From the NCBI RefSeq assembly GCF_004684775.1, contig NZ_SRIC01000057.1, positions 1 to 34,111 on the forward strand: 34,111 nt of DNA. The letters are read 5' to 3'. Under the pieces are notes generated by a model. The model saw nothing but the letters and a program-made list of their open reading frames with translations, had not been told where the DNA came from and did no database searches. Every line of letters starts with the position of its first letter. The stretch's first letter is position 1. The translations under genes were made by a program, and so were the position numbers. Of this stretch, positions 7,353 to 15,991 are shown in pieces. The DNA is from Streptomyces sp. MZ04 (GTDB lineage Bacteria > Actinomycetota > Actinomycetes > Streptomycetales > Streptomycetaceae).

Positions 7353-8857
7353 ACGGGTCCGCGGCGGTCGCGACGACCGTGTTCGGGATCGCCATGGCCG
7401 CCACCGTCCTGATCGGCGTGTGGAGCGCCCGAGGCCGGTCCAAGGGGCTCGCCGAGTGGTCGGTCTCGAGCCGTGGCCTCGGGGTGCTCTTCATCTGGCT
7501 GCTGATGGCGGGCGAGACGTACACCAGTTTCTCTTTTCTGGGGACTGCCGGCTGGTCGTACTCCTTCGGTGCGCCGATCCTCTACCTGGTCGCGTATCTG
7601 ACGGTCGGCTTCGCCGTCGCGTACGTCGTGGGCCCCGCGCTGTGGACGTACGCGACCCGGCACGGCCTCATCTCGATCGCGGACATCGCCGAATTCCGGT
7701 TCCGCTCGCGCCCGGTGGGGATTCTCGTCGCCGTCGTCGCGACCGTCTTCATCGTCCCGTACATCCAGGTGCAGATTCAGGGCATGGGCGTCGTGGTGAA
7801 CGCGATGACGTACGGCAGTGTCGATCTGAAGGTCGCGGCCGTCATCTCTTTCGTGGTGGCCGAGGTCTTCATCCTCGTGTCGGGGCTGCGCGGTTCGGCG
7901 TGGTTGAGCGTGCTCAAGGACATGCTGGTGATCGTCGCCGTCGTGTTCCTCGCCGTGTACATCCCGATGCACTACCTCGGCGGGTTCGGTGACTTCATGC
8001 AGCGCATGGTGAGCGAGAAGCCCGAGTGGCTGACGTTTCCGGGGCATGAGTCCGGCGGGCGTGACGGCGTGTGGTTCCTGAGCACTGTGGTGCTCAACGC
8101 CGTGACGATCACCATCTTCCCGACCACGGTTGCCGGTTACCTCAGCGCGAAGAGCCCCAACGCGCTGCGCCGCAACGCGCTGCTGCTGCCCTGGTACCAA
8201 CTGCTCCTGTTCGTACCGATGGTGGTCGGTGCCACGGCGTTGTTCGTGATGCCGACCCTCGGCAATCCCGACTTGGCCCTTTTCAGCCTGGTGACTGACT
8301 CGCTGCCCTCGCCTGTCGTCGCGCTCATCGGCGTCGCGGGTGCGCTGTCGGCGATCGTGCCGATGAGTGTCTTCATGCTCTCGATCGGTACGTTGTGGGG
8401 GCGCACCGTCCTGGGAGGCGGCAACGGAGCGGATCCGCGGGCCCGTCGTCGTGCCCTCGGGAAGTCCGGGGACGCCAGTGACCTACGGGCCAAGCGACTC
8501 TCCCAACTGGTCTGCGTCATCGCCGGGTTGATCGCCCTCGCGGGCAGCCTCTGCTACCCGAACACTCTCGTGGAGCTGTCGGTGCTGTCGTACGAGGGGC
8601 TCGCGCAGCTCGTGCCGGTGGTGCTTCTTGCCTTGTTCTGGCGGCGATTGACGGCGCGGGCTGCGGTCGCGGGGATGCTGGCTGGTCTCGCGGTGATGAC
8701 GGTGCTGTGGGCCACCGAGAACGACCCGTACCTCGGGGTGAACGGCGGCATCATCGCGCTCGCCGCCAATCTCGCTGTGCTGCTCGGGGTCGTGTGGCTG
8801 GCGCCGGGGGCGGGGCCGAGTGAAGGGGCCGCCGGTTCTTCTGTGCCGGGGCTTTGA
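7349..8857 (+). CDS. Sodium:solute symporter (SSS family)
   Basis: A 502-residue polytopic membrane protein with about 13 hydrophobic segments, the normal size for solute:sodium symporters. Recognisable stretches are the N-terminal RSKGLAEWSVSSRGLG followed by LLMAGETYTSFSFLG, the VQIQGMGVVVNAM helix of the core, and the late FMLSIGTLWGR segment. Members of this family with a DUF3311 partner move organic acids or similar small molecules into the cell with sodium. It overlaps the DUF3311 gene by 4 bp and is followed after 76 bp by the acylase gene, so it likely imports the compound handled by the surrounding hydrolases. The gene has more T-ending codons than its neighbours to the left. Confidence 0.9.
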   Translation: MNGSAAVATTVFGIAMAATVLIGVWSARGRSKGLAEWSVSSRGLGVLFIWLLMAGETYTSFSFLGTAGWSYSFGAPILYLVAYLTVGFAVAYVVGPALWTYATRHGLISIADIAEFRFRSRPVGILVAVVATVFIVPYIQVQIQGMGVVVNAMTYGSVDLKVAAVISFVVAEVFILVSGLRGSAWLSVLKDMLVIVAVVFLAVYIPMHYLGGFGDFMQRMVSEKPEWLTFPGHESGGRDGVWFLSTVVLNAVTITIFPTTVAGYLSAKSPNALRRNALLLPWYQLLLFVPMVVGATALFVMPTLGNPDLALFSLVTDSLPSPVVALIGVAGALSAIVPMSVFMLSIGTLWGRTVLGGGNGADPRARRRALGKSGDASDLRAKRLSQLVCVIAGLIALAGSLCYPNTLVELSVLSYEGLAQLVPVVLLALFWRRLTARAAVAGMLAGLAVMTVLWATENDPYLGVNGGIIALAANLAVLLGVVWLAPGAGPSEGAAGSSVPGL

Positions 8858-8933
8858 TCGCGGCCACGAAACGGGGCTCACGGGGCACCACTACTTTGGG
8901 AAAGTTGTGTTCTGGCAGGGGAGTGAGGGGCGG

Positions 8934-11273
8934 ATGACGGAGTACGAGGTCCCGGGGCTTGTTGAACCCGTGGAGATCGTGATCGATCAGTGGGGCGTGC
9001 CTCATCTGTACGCCGCCTCGCAGGACGATCTGTTCCTCGCCCAGGGCTTCAACGCCGCCCGGGACCGGCTCTTCCAGCTCGACCTGTGGCGACGGCGCGG
9101 ACTCGGGGTGCTCGCCGAGGTGTTGGGTGATGCGTACGTCGAACACGACCGGGCGGCACGGCTGTTCCTCTACCGGGGCGACATGGCTGAGGAGTGGCGT
9201 GCCTATGGTGACGACACGGAGCGGGTGACTGCTGCGTTCGTGCGCGGCATCAATGCCTATGTGGCGCTGTGTCGCGAGGATGGTCTTCATCTTCCGCCGG
9301 AATGCGCCGAGTTGGGGTACGTCCCGGCCTACTGGGAGCCGTCCGACGTGGCCCGCATCCGCAGTCACGGGCTCCAGTGCAACCTCCGCGACGAGGTCGC
9401 CCGTGCCCTCACCCTGCGTGACCACGGGCCCGCCGCCGAGGAGCTGCGCCGTCGGCGTGAGCCCGCGCCGCATCAGCTGCGCGTCCCCGAGGGGCTGGAT
9501 CTGTCCGTCATTCCGGACGACGTCCTGCGTGTGTACGAGATGGCCACCACGCCCCCTTGGGCGGCGGACGCTGCGCCTCGGCAGGGACTGGACGGCTCCA
9601 ACAACTGGGTCATCGCTCCGTCCCGCACCGCCACCGGGCGCCCGTTGCTCGCCAACGATCCGCACCGTGCCGTCACCCTGCCCGCCCTGCGCTATCTGGC
9701 GCATCTCTCCGCGCCGGGCATCGACGTCATCGGGGCGGGCGAACCGGCCCTGCCCGGCATCTCCATCGGCCATAACGGGCATATCGCGTTCGGTCTGACG
9801 ATCTTTCCGATCGATCAGGAGGATCTGTACGTCTACCGCACCGACCCCGCCGACCCGCACGCCTACTGGTATCAGGGGCGGTGGGAGGCGATGACTCGGG
9901 TCACGGAGGAGATTCCGGTGCGGGGCGGTGCCCCCGTCGCCGCCGATCTGTGGTTCACACGTCACGGTCCGGTCATTCGTGAACTCCCCGACAAGAACGC
10001 CGCGTTCGCGGTGCGTGCCGCCTGGCTCGGGCCGGGTATGGCCCCTTATCTGGGCAGCATGGACTACATGCGGGCGGCGAGCCCGGACGCGTTCGTCGCG
10101 GCCATGCGTCGCTGGGGCGCGCCCGGTGAGAATCAGGTCTATGCCTCTCCTGACGGCACCATCGGCTGGCGCCCCGCCGGGCGCGTCCCCGTCCGCCGGG
10201 GCTGGGACGGCACCCTGCCGGTTCCGGGCGACGGTCGTTACGAGTGGGACGGCTTCCTGGATGTCGAGGAGCTGCCTTCGGAGCGCGACCCGGAGGAGGG
10301 TTGGTTCGCCACCGCCAACCAGCTGAATCTGCCGCCCGATTACCCGAACGACGAGAAGACGGTGACGTACGACTGGTACGCCGCCACCCGCCACGATCGC
10401 ATCAGTGAGGAGCTCGGTGCGCGCACCGGATGGACCGTCGAGGAGTGCGTTCGGCTGCAGACCGACTATGTGAGTCTGCCCGCGCGGCGCGTCCAGCGGC
10501 TGCTGGGAGGATGGGAGAGTGGCGATCCCGCGGTGGCCGCCGGTCTTGGTCTGCTGCGTGACTGGGATGCGCGGCTCACCGTCGAGTCACCGGCTGCCGC
10601 CCTCTTCGAGGTCTGGTACCGGCGTCACCTTCGGCCCGCCCTCCTGGAGCGGGCGCTCGAGGGAGAGGGAATCGTGGGGGAGGAGCGGCGGCAGCTGGCC
10701 CTTGCGCGGGTGCTGCCCGTGGAGGATGCCGCCGCTGACCCCCGAGTCGACCTGGAACTCCTGGAAAGCGACCCGGATCCCGCCCTACTGCTCCGCACGC
10801 TCGCCGATGCCGTCGGTGAGCTCGGGCGGCTGCTCGGACCCGACCCCGGCGGGTGGGCCTGGGGTGCGCTGCACCAGGCCCATCCGCGGCATCCCATCGC
10901 CGCCCTGCTCGAAGGGCCCGCCCCGGACTGGGCCTCCGTGGGGCCCGTCCCTCGCGGTGGCAGCGGGGACACCGTCGGGGCCACCGCCTACGGTCCTGGA
11001 TTCCGGCAGATCGCCGGGGCCACCTTCCGGATCGTCGTCGATGTCGGCTCCTGGGACGACTCCGTGGCCATGAACTCGCCTGGGCAGTCCGGAGTTCCGG
11101 GCGACCCGCACTACGACGATCTGTTCGAGGAGTGGGCCGCCGACGGCTCCTTCCCGCTGCTGTACTCCCGTGCCGCGGTGGAGAAGGGGGCGCGGCGGAC
11201 CATCACCCTGCGGCCGTCCGCCGCGCCCCTGTCTGCGGTGGAGTCTCAGCCCGCCGACCCGAACGGCACGTAA
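8934..11273 (+). CDS. Penicillin acylase family protein (Ntn hydrolase), no signal peptide
   Basis: A 779-residue precursor of the penicillin G / AHL / cephalosporin acylase family, which hydrolyses N-acyl amides. The alpha-chain part (EIVIDQWGVPHLYAASQDDLFLAQGFNAARDRLFQLD) is followed by the self-cleavage site DGSNNW, where Ser222 would become the N-terminal nucleophile of the beta chain. Family-typical beta-chain stretches follow: FGLTIFPIDQEDLYVYR, FTRHGPVI, ATANQLNLP and NSPGQSGVPGDPHYDD. Unlike classical periplasmic or secreted acylases, no signal peptide precedes the alpha chain from the ATG at 8934, chosen because a GGGGAG tract precedes it; the frame is open back to 8820. A cytoplasmic enzyme fits use of an imported substrate. 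Its 3' end overlaps the convergent DUF917 gene by 28 bp. Confidence 0.92.
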   Translation: MTEYEVPGLVEPVEIVIDQWGVPHLYAASQDDLFLAQGFNAARDRLFQLDLWRRRGLGVLAEVLGDAYVEHDRAARLFLYRGDMAEEWRAYGDDTERVTAAFVRGINAYVALCREDGLHLPPECAELGYVPAYWEPSDVARIRSHGLQCNLRDEVARALTLRDHGPAAEELRRRREPAPHQLRVPEGLDLSVIPDDVLRVYEMATTPPWAADAAPRQGLDGSNNWVIAPSRTATGRPLLANDPHRAVTLPALRYLAHLSAPGIDVIGAGEPALPGISIGHNGHIAFGLTIFPIDQEDLYVYRTDPADPHAYWYQGRWEAMTRVTEEIPVRGGAPVAADLWFTRHGPVIRELPDKNAAFAVRAAWLGPGMAPYLGSMDYMRAASPDAFVAAMRRWGAPGENQVYASPDGTIGWRPAGRVPVRRGWDGTLPVPGDGRYEWDGFLDVEELPSERDPEEGWFATANQLNLPPDYPNDEKTVTYDWYAATRHDRISEELGARTGWTVEECVRLQTDYVSLPARRVQRLLGGWESGDPAVAAGLGLLRDWDARLTVESPAAALFEVWYRRHLRPALLERALEGEGIVGEERRQLALARVLPVEDAAADPRVDLELLESDPDPALLLRTLADAVGELGRLLGPDPGGWAWGALHQAHPRHPIAALLEGPAPDWASVGPVPRGGSGDTVGATAYGPGFRQIAGATFRIVVDVGSWDDSVAMNSPGQSGVPGDPHYDDLFEEWAADGSFPLLYSRAAVEKGARRTITLRPSAAPLSAVESQPADPNGT

Positions 11274-12322
11274 TCCATCTCGTACCCGAAATAGCGCGGC
11301 CCTGTCAGCGCAAGGCCGCCCGGAGTGGTCCAGCGCGGGTCACACTGGGCCGCCACGACGCTGACCCGCAGGCCGTAGCGCAGGCCCTCCGTGGTGATCG
11401 GATCGCCCGTTCCGCTGTCCAGGACGCAGATCAGGTCCGGTGTGGTCGTCACTGTCACGCCGTCGCGGACGGCTACCAAGTGCTCGTTCTGGAAGGCTAG
11501 TTCGAGCACCCGGCCGGTGTCGGTACCGCTGCCCTCGATGCGTGCGCGGCCCCGCGCGAAGCCCCGCTCCGTGCGTCGGCCCACGTCAACCACCTTGCCC
11601 GTCAGGAGCTCCCTGCCGCCGAGCACCTTCCGCGCCGCCGCCACCGGACCGGTGTGCGCGGCCCGCGCCGTCCGCACCGCCGCGCCGAGCCGCTCGGCGA
11701 GCGTGAGCGTCGCCGGGACCAGACCGGCGGCGAGCTGATCGCCGCGCAGCACCGTGTCCGCGCACGCGATCTGGCAGCCGAGCTCCACGCACACCGCGCG
11801 CCCGATCCGCTCGGCCGTGTGGTTGTCCACCGCCTCGACGATGACCGTGTTGCCCTTGTCGTCGGCGAGCGCCATAGGGGAGTTGGTGACCCCGATCAGG
11901 CCCGGCAGCACCATCTGCGCCTCGGGGAACGCCCGCCCCATCGCGTCCCCGTCCACGATCGGCAGACCGGACCGCGCGGCGCAGGCGATCGGCAGCATCG
12001 AGTTGACCCCGCCGATCTCGATCGGCGCGATGTGGGTCGCGGGGCGGCCTATGTGTCGCTCCAGGGCCCGTAACGCCACCAGTTCCTCCTTGCCGTTCGG
12101 TACTCGTTCGAGGAGGACGGTCGGTGCGCCCATCCCGGAGACCGGGACGACTGTCGCGTCGGCGGGCACCTCGTCGATGGAGACGACCCGTACCGGACCG
12201 TGCGCCCGGATCGCCTCGCGGGCGAGCAGCTTGCCGATGTACGGGTCGCCGCCCCCGCCCGTGCCGAGGATGCCCGCGCCGCGCGCGATGTCGTCGAGGT
12301 TGTCGAGGGTGATCTCACGCAT
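11246..12322 (-). CDS. DUF917 family protein, hydantoinase partner
   Basis: A 358-residue protein with the DUF917 signature start LDNLDDIARGAGILGTGGGGDPYIGKL, then GAPTVLLERVPNG, the central IAPIEIGGVNSMLPI and GLPIVDGDAMGRAFPEAQM, and a C-terminal beta-rich part (DLICVLDSGTGDPITTEGLRYGL). DUF917 proteins are usually encoded beside, or fused to, hydantoinase/oxoprolinase-type ATPases, exactly as here. The ATG at 12322 overlaps the end of the upstream gene by 8 bp, so both are translated from one message. They probably form one enzyme for ATP-dependent opening of a cyclic amide or a related reaction. The exact chemistry is not deducible. The 3' end runs 28 bp into the acylase gene on the other strand. 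Confidence 0.88.
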   Translation of the reverse strand: MREITLDNLDDIARGAGILGTGGGGDPYIGKLLAREAIRAHGPVRVVSIDEVPADATVVPVSGMGAPTVLLERVPNGKEELVALRALERHIGRPATHIAPIEIGGVNSMLPIACAARSGLPIVDGDAMGRAFPEAQMVLPGLIGVTNSPMALADDKGNTVIVEAVDNHTAERIGRAVCVELGCQIACADTVLRGDQLAAGLVPATLTLAERLGAAVRTARAAHTGPVAAARKVLGGRELLTGKVVDVGRRTERGFARGRARIEGSGTDTGRVLELAFQNEHLVAVRDGVTVTTTPDLICVLDSGTGDPITTEGLRYGLRVSVVAAQCDPRWTTPGGLALTGPRYFGYEMDYVPFGSAG

Positions 12323-13907
12323 GCGCCCTCGCCCCGACTCCGCGCGCCGGTCCCCGGACCGCCGCCCCGGTGATCCGCGCCGGATCGAGATCGCCGACCG
12401 CCTTGACCCGGATGCGTGTCGCGCCGCCGGGCAGATAGGCGAGCGGCACCTCCTCGATGTCGACGACGCGTACGCTGCCGGGGCGCGCCCCGGCGTCCCG
12501 CGCCCGCCCCACTGCCTCGTCGCGGGCCCCGGCGAGTACCGCATCGCGCCGCCCCTCGGGGACTTGATAGACCCGGTCGACCTCCCCGCCGACCTGGGTG
12601 ATCGCCGCGCCCACCGCGTTGGCCACGTCGAAGTGGCGCGGCCGGCGCACATCGGCGAAGCCGGGCAGCGCGTCGGGGACCAGGACGGAGCCGCCCCCGA
12701 CGGCCACGACCGGCAGCGCGGCGGCCGAGGTCCGCATCCGGTCGACGCTCTCGGCCAGGCGCCCGGCGATGCGGTCAAGGGCGCGTGCGGTGAACTCCCG
12801 CCGCAGATCGACCACTTGGCTGCGGTCGCCGACTTCCGCGAGACCCGCTGCGACCGCGAGATCCGTCGCCGTCAGTGTCGTACCGCCGAAGACGAGGGCC
12901 TCCTCGGTGAGCCGGTGGCCGACCGACCGCGGCCCGGTCTCCCCGTCGGGCGAGACGAGCGAGCCGCCGCCGATGCCGAGCGAGAGGACGTCGGGGGCAC
13001 GGAAGTTGGTGCGGATCCCCGCGGCCCGGCTCTCGCCCGCCGCCTCGCGCGGAAAGCCCCCGCTGAGGATGCCGACATCGGCCGTGGTGCCGCCCACGTC
13101 GACGACCGCGCAGTCGCCGAGCCCGGAGAGGAAGGCCGCGCCCCGCATCGAGTTGGTCGGCCCTGACGCGAACGTCGCCACCGGACAGGCGCGCGCGAAG
13201 CCGACGTCCATCAGCGTCCCGTCGTTCTGCGAGAGGAAGAACGGCGCGGTGACCGACACCTCCGCGAGCGCCTTGCCGAGGGACTCGACGATGACGACCG
13301 CGAGGTCCCGCAGCGCCGCGTTGATGATCGTGGCGTTCTCGCGGGCGAGGAGTCCGACCCGGCCCAGCTCGTGCGAGAGCGAGAAGTGCGTGCCCACGGC
13401 CAGCTCGGCGCGCAGGATCTCGGCCGCGCGCCGCTCGTCCTCCTCGGCGGCCGGCGAGAACACCGACGAGACGGCCACGGAGGTGAGCTCGCGCGCCGCG
13501 ATGTCCGCCGCGGCCCGCTTCAGTTCCTCCGGGTCGAGCGGCGAAAGCGGCCGTCCGTCGAACTCCCGTCCGCCGTGGCAGAGATAGGCGTGCCCGCCGA
13601 CGGCGGCCCGCTGCCGCTCGGGCCAGTCCGTCATGGGCGGAAGGGCGGCCGTGGCGGGCAGACCCAGGCGAACGGCGGCCACGGGCGCGAGGCGGGTGCC
13701 CTCGACGAGCGCGTTGAGGAACTGGGTGGTGCCGATCATGACCGCCGTGACGGACTCGACGGGCGGATCCAGGGCCCGCAAGGCGGCGGTGACCCCGGAG
13801 GTGATGTCGGACGTGGTGGGCGACTTCGCGGTGGCGAGCACGCGGTCGTCGTCCCCGAGGAGTGCGGCGTCGGTGTTGGTCCCCCCGACGTCGATGCCGA
13901 TACGCAT
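12315..13907 (-). CDS. Hydantoinase/oxoprolinase family protein (HyuA-like)
   Basis: A 530-residue protein of the actin/Hsp70-like ATPase fold used by hydantoinases, 5-oxoprolinases and acetone carboxylases. The N-terminal phosphate-binding motif is MRIGIDVGGTNTDAALL, followed by MIGTTQFLNALVEG; the second ATPase half carries CAVVDVGGTTADVGIL and DVLSLGIGGGSLV. It is shorter than classic HyuA subunits (about 680 residues) and lacks the C-terminal extension, which fits the variant that pairs with DUF917. The ATG at 13907 is preceded by AAGGA at a rather long spacing. It heads a two-gene operon transcribed towards the acylase. It is not preceded by a HyuB gene. Confidence 0.88.
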   Translation of the reverse strand: MRIGIDVGGTNTDAALLGDDDRVLATAKSPTTSDITSGVTAALRALDPPVESVTAVMIGTTQFLNALVEGTRLAPVAAVRLGLPATAALPPMTDWPERQRAAVGGHAYLCHGGREFDGRPLSPLDPEELKRAAADIAARELTSVAVSSVFSPAAEEDERRAAEILRAELAVGTHFSLSHELGRVGLLARENATIINAALRDLAVVIVESLGKALAEVSVTAPFFLSQNDGTLMDVGFARACPVATFASGPTNSMRGAAFLSGLGDCAVVDVGGTTADVGILSGGFPREAAGESRAAGIRTNFRAPDVLSLGIGGGSLVSPDGETGPRSVGHRLTEEALVFGGTTLTATDLAVAAGLAEVGDRSQVVDLRREFTARALDRIAGRLAESVDRMRTSAAALPVVAVGGGSVLVPDALPGFADVRRPRHFDVANAVGAAITQVGGEVDRVYQVPEGRRDAVLAGARDEAVGRARDAGARPGSVRVVDIEEVPLAYLPGGATRIRVKAVGDLDPARITGAAVRGPARGVGARAHA

Positions 13908-14041
13908 GATGGTGGAGTCCTTCGTGTGAGGGCAGTTGACGCGTAGTACGGACGTGACGCTCGCCGTGATCAACCAGCCGGCGCGACGCGCCTTCGGGCG
14001 GCGGCATCTACCCTCGGACGTCGACCGCCGTCATCCGGAGC

Positions 14042-14064
14042 CCCGTACGTCCCCGTCGTACGGG
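14042..14064. promoter_or_regulatory. Strong hairpin in the gap between hyuA-like gene and NDH-2
   Basis: Perfect 8-bp arms CCCGTACG (14042-14049) and CGTACGGG (14057-14064) enclose a 7-base loop. The site lies 79 bp beyond the stop of the minus-strand flavoprotein gene and about 135 bp upstream of the hyuA-like start, so it could be a terminator without a T tract for the former or an operator for the latter. The rest of the 13908-14142 gap shows no gene. Confidence 0.5.
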
Positions 14065-14142
14065 CAGCACGAAGCCGGGAGCGGCGCTACCCCACCACTC
14101 GTAGTCGCCGCTCACTCATCCGGCCAGAGCAGAGCCGGTCGT

Positions 14143-15531
14143 CTACGAGAAGCGGGGCTTCTCCGGGGCCATCGACCGCCTGGTGCCCTCCGCCGCGAGC
14201 CGCGCGTCGATCTGCTCCTTCGGGAGATAGGCGTCGGTGTGCTCGAAGTCCTTGAGCGTGGCGGGGCGTTGGGCCTGGAATCCGGTGCGTACGTAGTCGT
14301 CGCCCGCGACCGCGTTCAGGCCCCAGTTCGCGGCCGTGCGGAAGCGCGCGGTGAGGGTGCGCAGGGCGCCCAGGTGGTAGCCGCGCGCCACGATCTGCGC
14401 GGGCAGGCCCGTCAACTGCACGCCCAGCGGCTTCGACACGGCCTGGATGCCGCCGAGGTCGACGACCAGACCCATGTCCTTGTGCCGGTAGTCGGTCAGC
14501 GGGTCGCCGTGCAGCGCGGCGGTGATGTTCTTCGCGGCGGCCCATCCCTGCCGCATGGCGTGCTGCGCGGTCGGCGGGCAGATCGCGTCGCCGCCCTTGG
14601 CGAGGTCCGGCACGGCCGCCGCGTCGCCGAGCGCGAACACCCCGTCCAGGCCGGGCACCGTCAGATCCGGGCGCACCACCAGGCGGCCCCGGTCGGTCTC
14701 GGCGCCCAGCGTGGCGATGAGCGGGCTCGGCGCGACACCCGCCGTCCAGATCAGCGTGCGGCACGGCAGCACGCGCCCGTCGGTGAGCGTGACGGAGTCC
14801 TCGGTCGCCTTGGCCACCGAGACCCCGAGGGACACGTCCACGCCGCGCCGCCGCAGGATGGCGAGCGCCTTCTCGCCGAGCCGGTCGCCCAGTTCGGGCA
14901 TCAACTTCGGTGCGACGTCCACCAGATGCCACTTGATCAGCGACGCGTCGAGCCCCGGATACCGCTTCACGGCGGCACTGGTGAGCCGCTGCAGACAGGC
15001 CGCCGTCTCCGTCCCCGCGTATCCGCCGCCGACGACCACGAACTGCAGCCGTGACGCGCGCTCCGCCCGGTCCGATGTCGTCGCCGCCAGGTCGAGCTGC
15101 GCGATCACGTGGTCGCGGATCCACGCGGCCTCGGCGAGCGTCTTGACGCCCACGGCGTGCGTGCCGACACCGGGGATGTCGAACTGCCGCGTCACACTGC
15201 CCGGCGTGAGCACCAGGTAGTCGTAACGCTCCACGATCTCCTCGCCGTTGATCTTCCGTACGATCACGGCCTTCGCGTGCGGGTCCACGCCGATCGCCCC
15301 GCCCGGCACGATCACCGTGCGCCGCAGCATCCGGCGCAGCGGCACCGCCACCGACTGCGGCGTGAGCACGCCCGCCGCGACATGCGGAAGCAGCGGCAGG
15401 TACAGCTGACTGTCCTGCGGGCTGATGAGCCGCAGCTGGGCGTCGCTCGCCTTGAGCGTCCGCTCCAGCTTGTGCGCGCACTCCATACCGGCGAATCCAC
15501 CGCCGACGATCAGAATCCGGGGAGGTTGCAT
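14143..15531 (-). CDS. NAD(P)/FAD-dependent oxidoreductase, type II NADH dehydrogenase-like
   Basis: A 462-residue two-dinucleotide-fold flavoprotein. The N-terminal FAD site is ILIVGGGFAGMECAHKL, the NAD(P)H site is FVVVGGGYAGTETAACL, and the second FAD contact is DGVFALGDAAAVPD. The conserved YDYLVLTPGSV and CRTLIWTAGVAPSPL stretches, the length and the amphipathic C-terminal half fit NDH-2 (single-subunit, rotenone-insensitive NADH:quinone oxidoreductase), bound to the inner face of the membrane. The start at 15531 follows GGAGAG. It is upstream of nothing obvious in the same operon. The decayed TetR gene lies directly behind its 5' end, so this dehydrogenase may have lost its former regulator. 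Confidence 0.88.
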   Translation of the reverse strand: MQPPRILIVGGGFAGMECAHKLERTLKASDAQLRLISPQDSQLYLPLLPHVAAGVLTPQSVAVPLRRMLRRTVIVPGGAIGVDPHAKAVIVRKINGEEIVERYDYLVLTPGSVTRQFDIPGVGTHAVGVKTLAEAAWIRDHVIAQLDLAATTSDRAERASRLQFVVVGGGYAGTETAACLQRLTSAAVKRYPGLDASLIKWHLVDVAPKLMPELGDRLGEKALAILRRRGVDVSLGVSVAKATEDSVTLTDGRVLPCRTLIWTAGVAPSPLIATLGAETDRGRLVVRPDLTVPGLDGVFALGDAAAVPDLAKGGDAICPPTAQHAMRQGWAAAKNITAALHGDPLTDYRHKDMGLVVDLGGIQAVSKPLGVQLTGLPAQIVARGYHLGALRTLTARFRTAANWGLNAVAGDDYVRTGFQAQRPATLKDFEHTDAYLPKEQIDARLAAEGTRRSMAPEKPRFS

Positions 15532-15692
15532 ACGAGATCTCTCCAGGGGTGTGGGCTCAGGACGGCGTCGGCACCGTCGGGCGGCGACATACGGGTCTCC
15601 TCGGAGAGGCGTCCGATTCATCCTCCGCCGGGGCGCCCGGCGCCGCATGTTGTCAGTGGGCCCGATCTTCATCATGGAACCGCAGTTGAGGT

Positions 15693-15724
15693 GTTGAATC
15701 CTCCCCCAGCTGAAGCAGGGGGAT
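15693..15724 (-). mobile_element. Solo hairpin resembling an IS200/IS605 (TnpB) right end
   Basis: Read on the minus strand, ATCCCCC, a short inner stem-loop (TGCTTCAGCT) and GGGGGAGGATTCAAC follow one another. The stem is CCCCC (15718-15722 on the plus-strand numbering) against GGGGG (15703-15707), with a GC/GC inner pair, a T-T mismatch and a TTCA loop. Hairpins of this form ending in GGATTCAAC are, from memory, typical of IS200/IS605-type right ends and of the 3' part of TnpB guide RNAs. No tnpA or tnpB is present, and a truncated TetR gene abuts the hairpin. Confidence 0.5.
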
Positions 15725-15968
15725 AGCAGCAGCGCCCCCTGCAGCCCCTGCGCGAGCAGCTCACCGAGCCGCCGCACGGCATCCTCCGGCCCGGCGGCGG
15801 AGCCCACGGCTCCTTGCCCTGTGGAAAGTGGAAGTACAACGACCCCTTGGGGGCACCGCTCTCCGCGAGCACCTGATTGAGCCCCGTGGCGCCGTACCCC
15901 TGCCGCTGGAACAGCTCGGCCGCCGTGCGCAGGATCCGGGCGCGGGTCTCACCGCGTGTTCTTGTCAC
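15724..15968 (-). pseudogene. Decayed TetR-family regulator
   Basis: From the GTG at 15968 the reading frame gives a good TetR DNA-binding domain: [39 protein letters not shown] and [11 protein letters not shown]. After GKE the frame becomes meaningless, while another frame gives a TetR C-terminal helix, [22 protein letters not shown], which should come about 100 residues later. The remnant then stops at an IS-like hairpin. So the core ligand-binding domain is deleted, the frame is shifted and the tail is truncated. It probably once controlled the neighbouring NDH-2-like gene or the VOC gene. An intact helix-turn-helix of about 50 residues could still be translated, but lacks a dimerisation domain. 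Confidence 0.8.
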
Positions 15969-15991
15969 GAAGAGCACACTGGCCCGACTGG

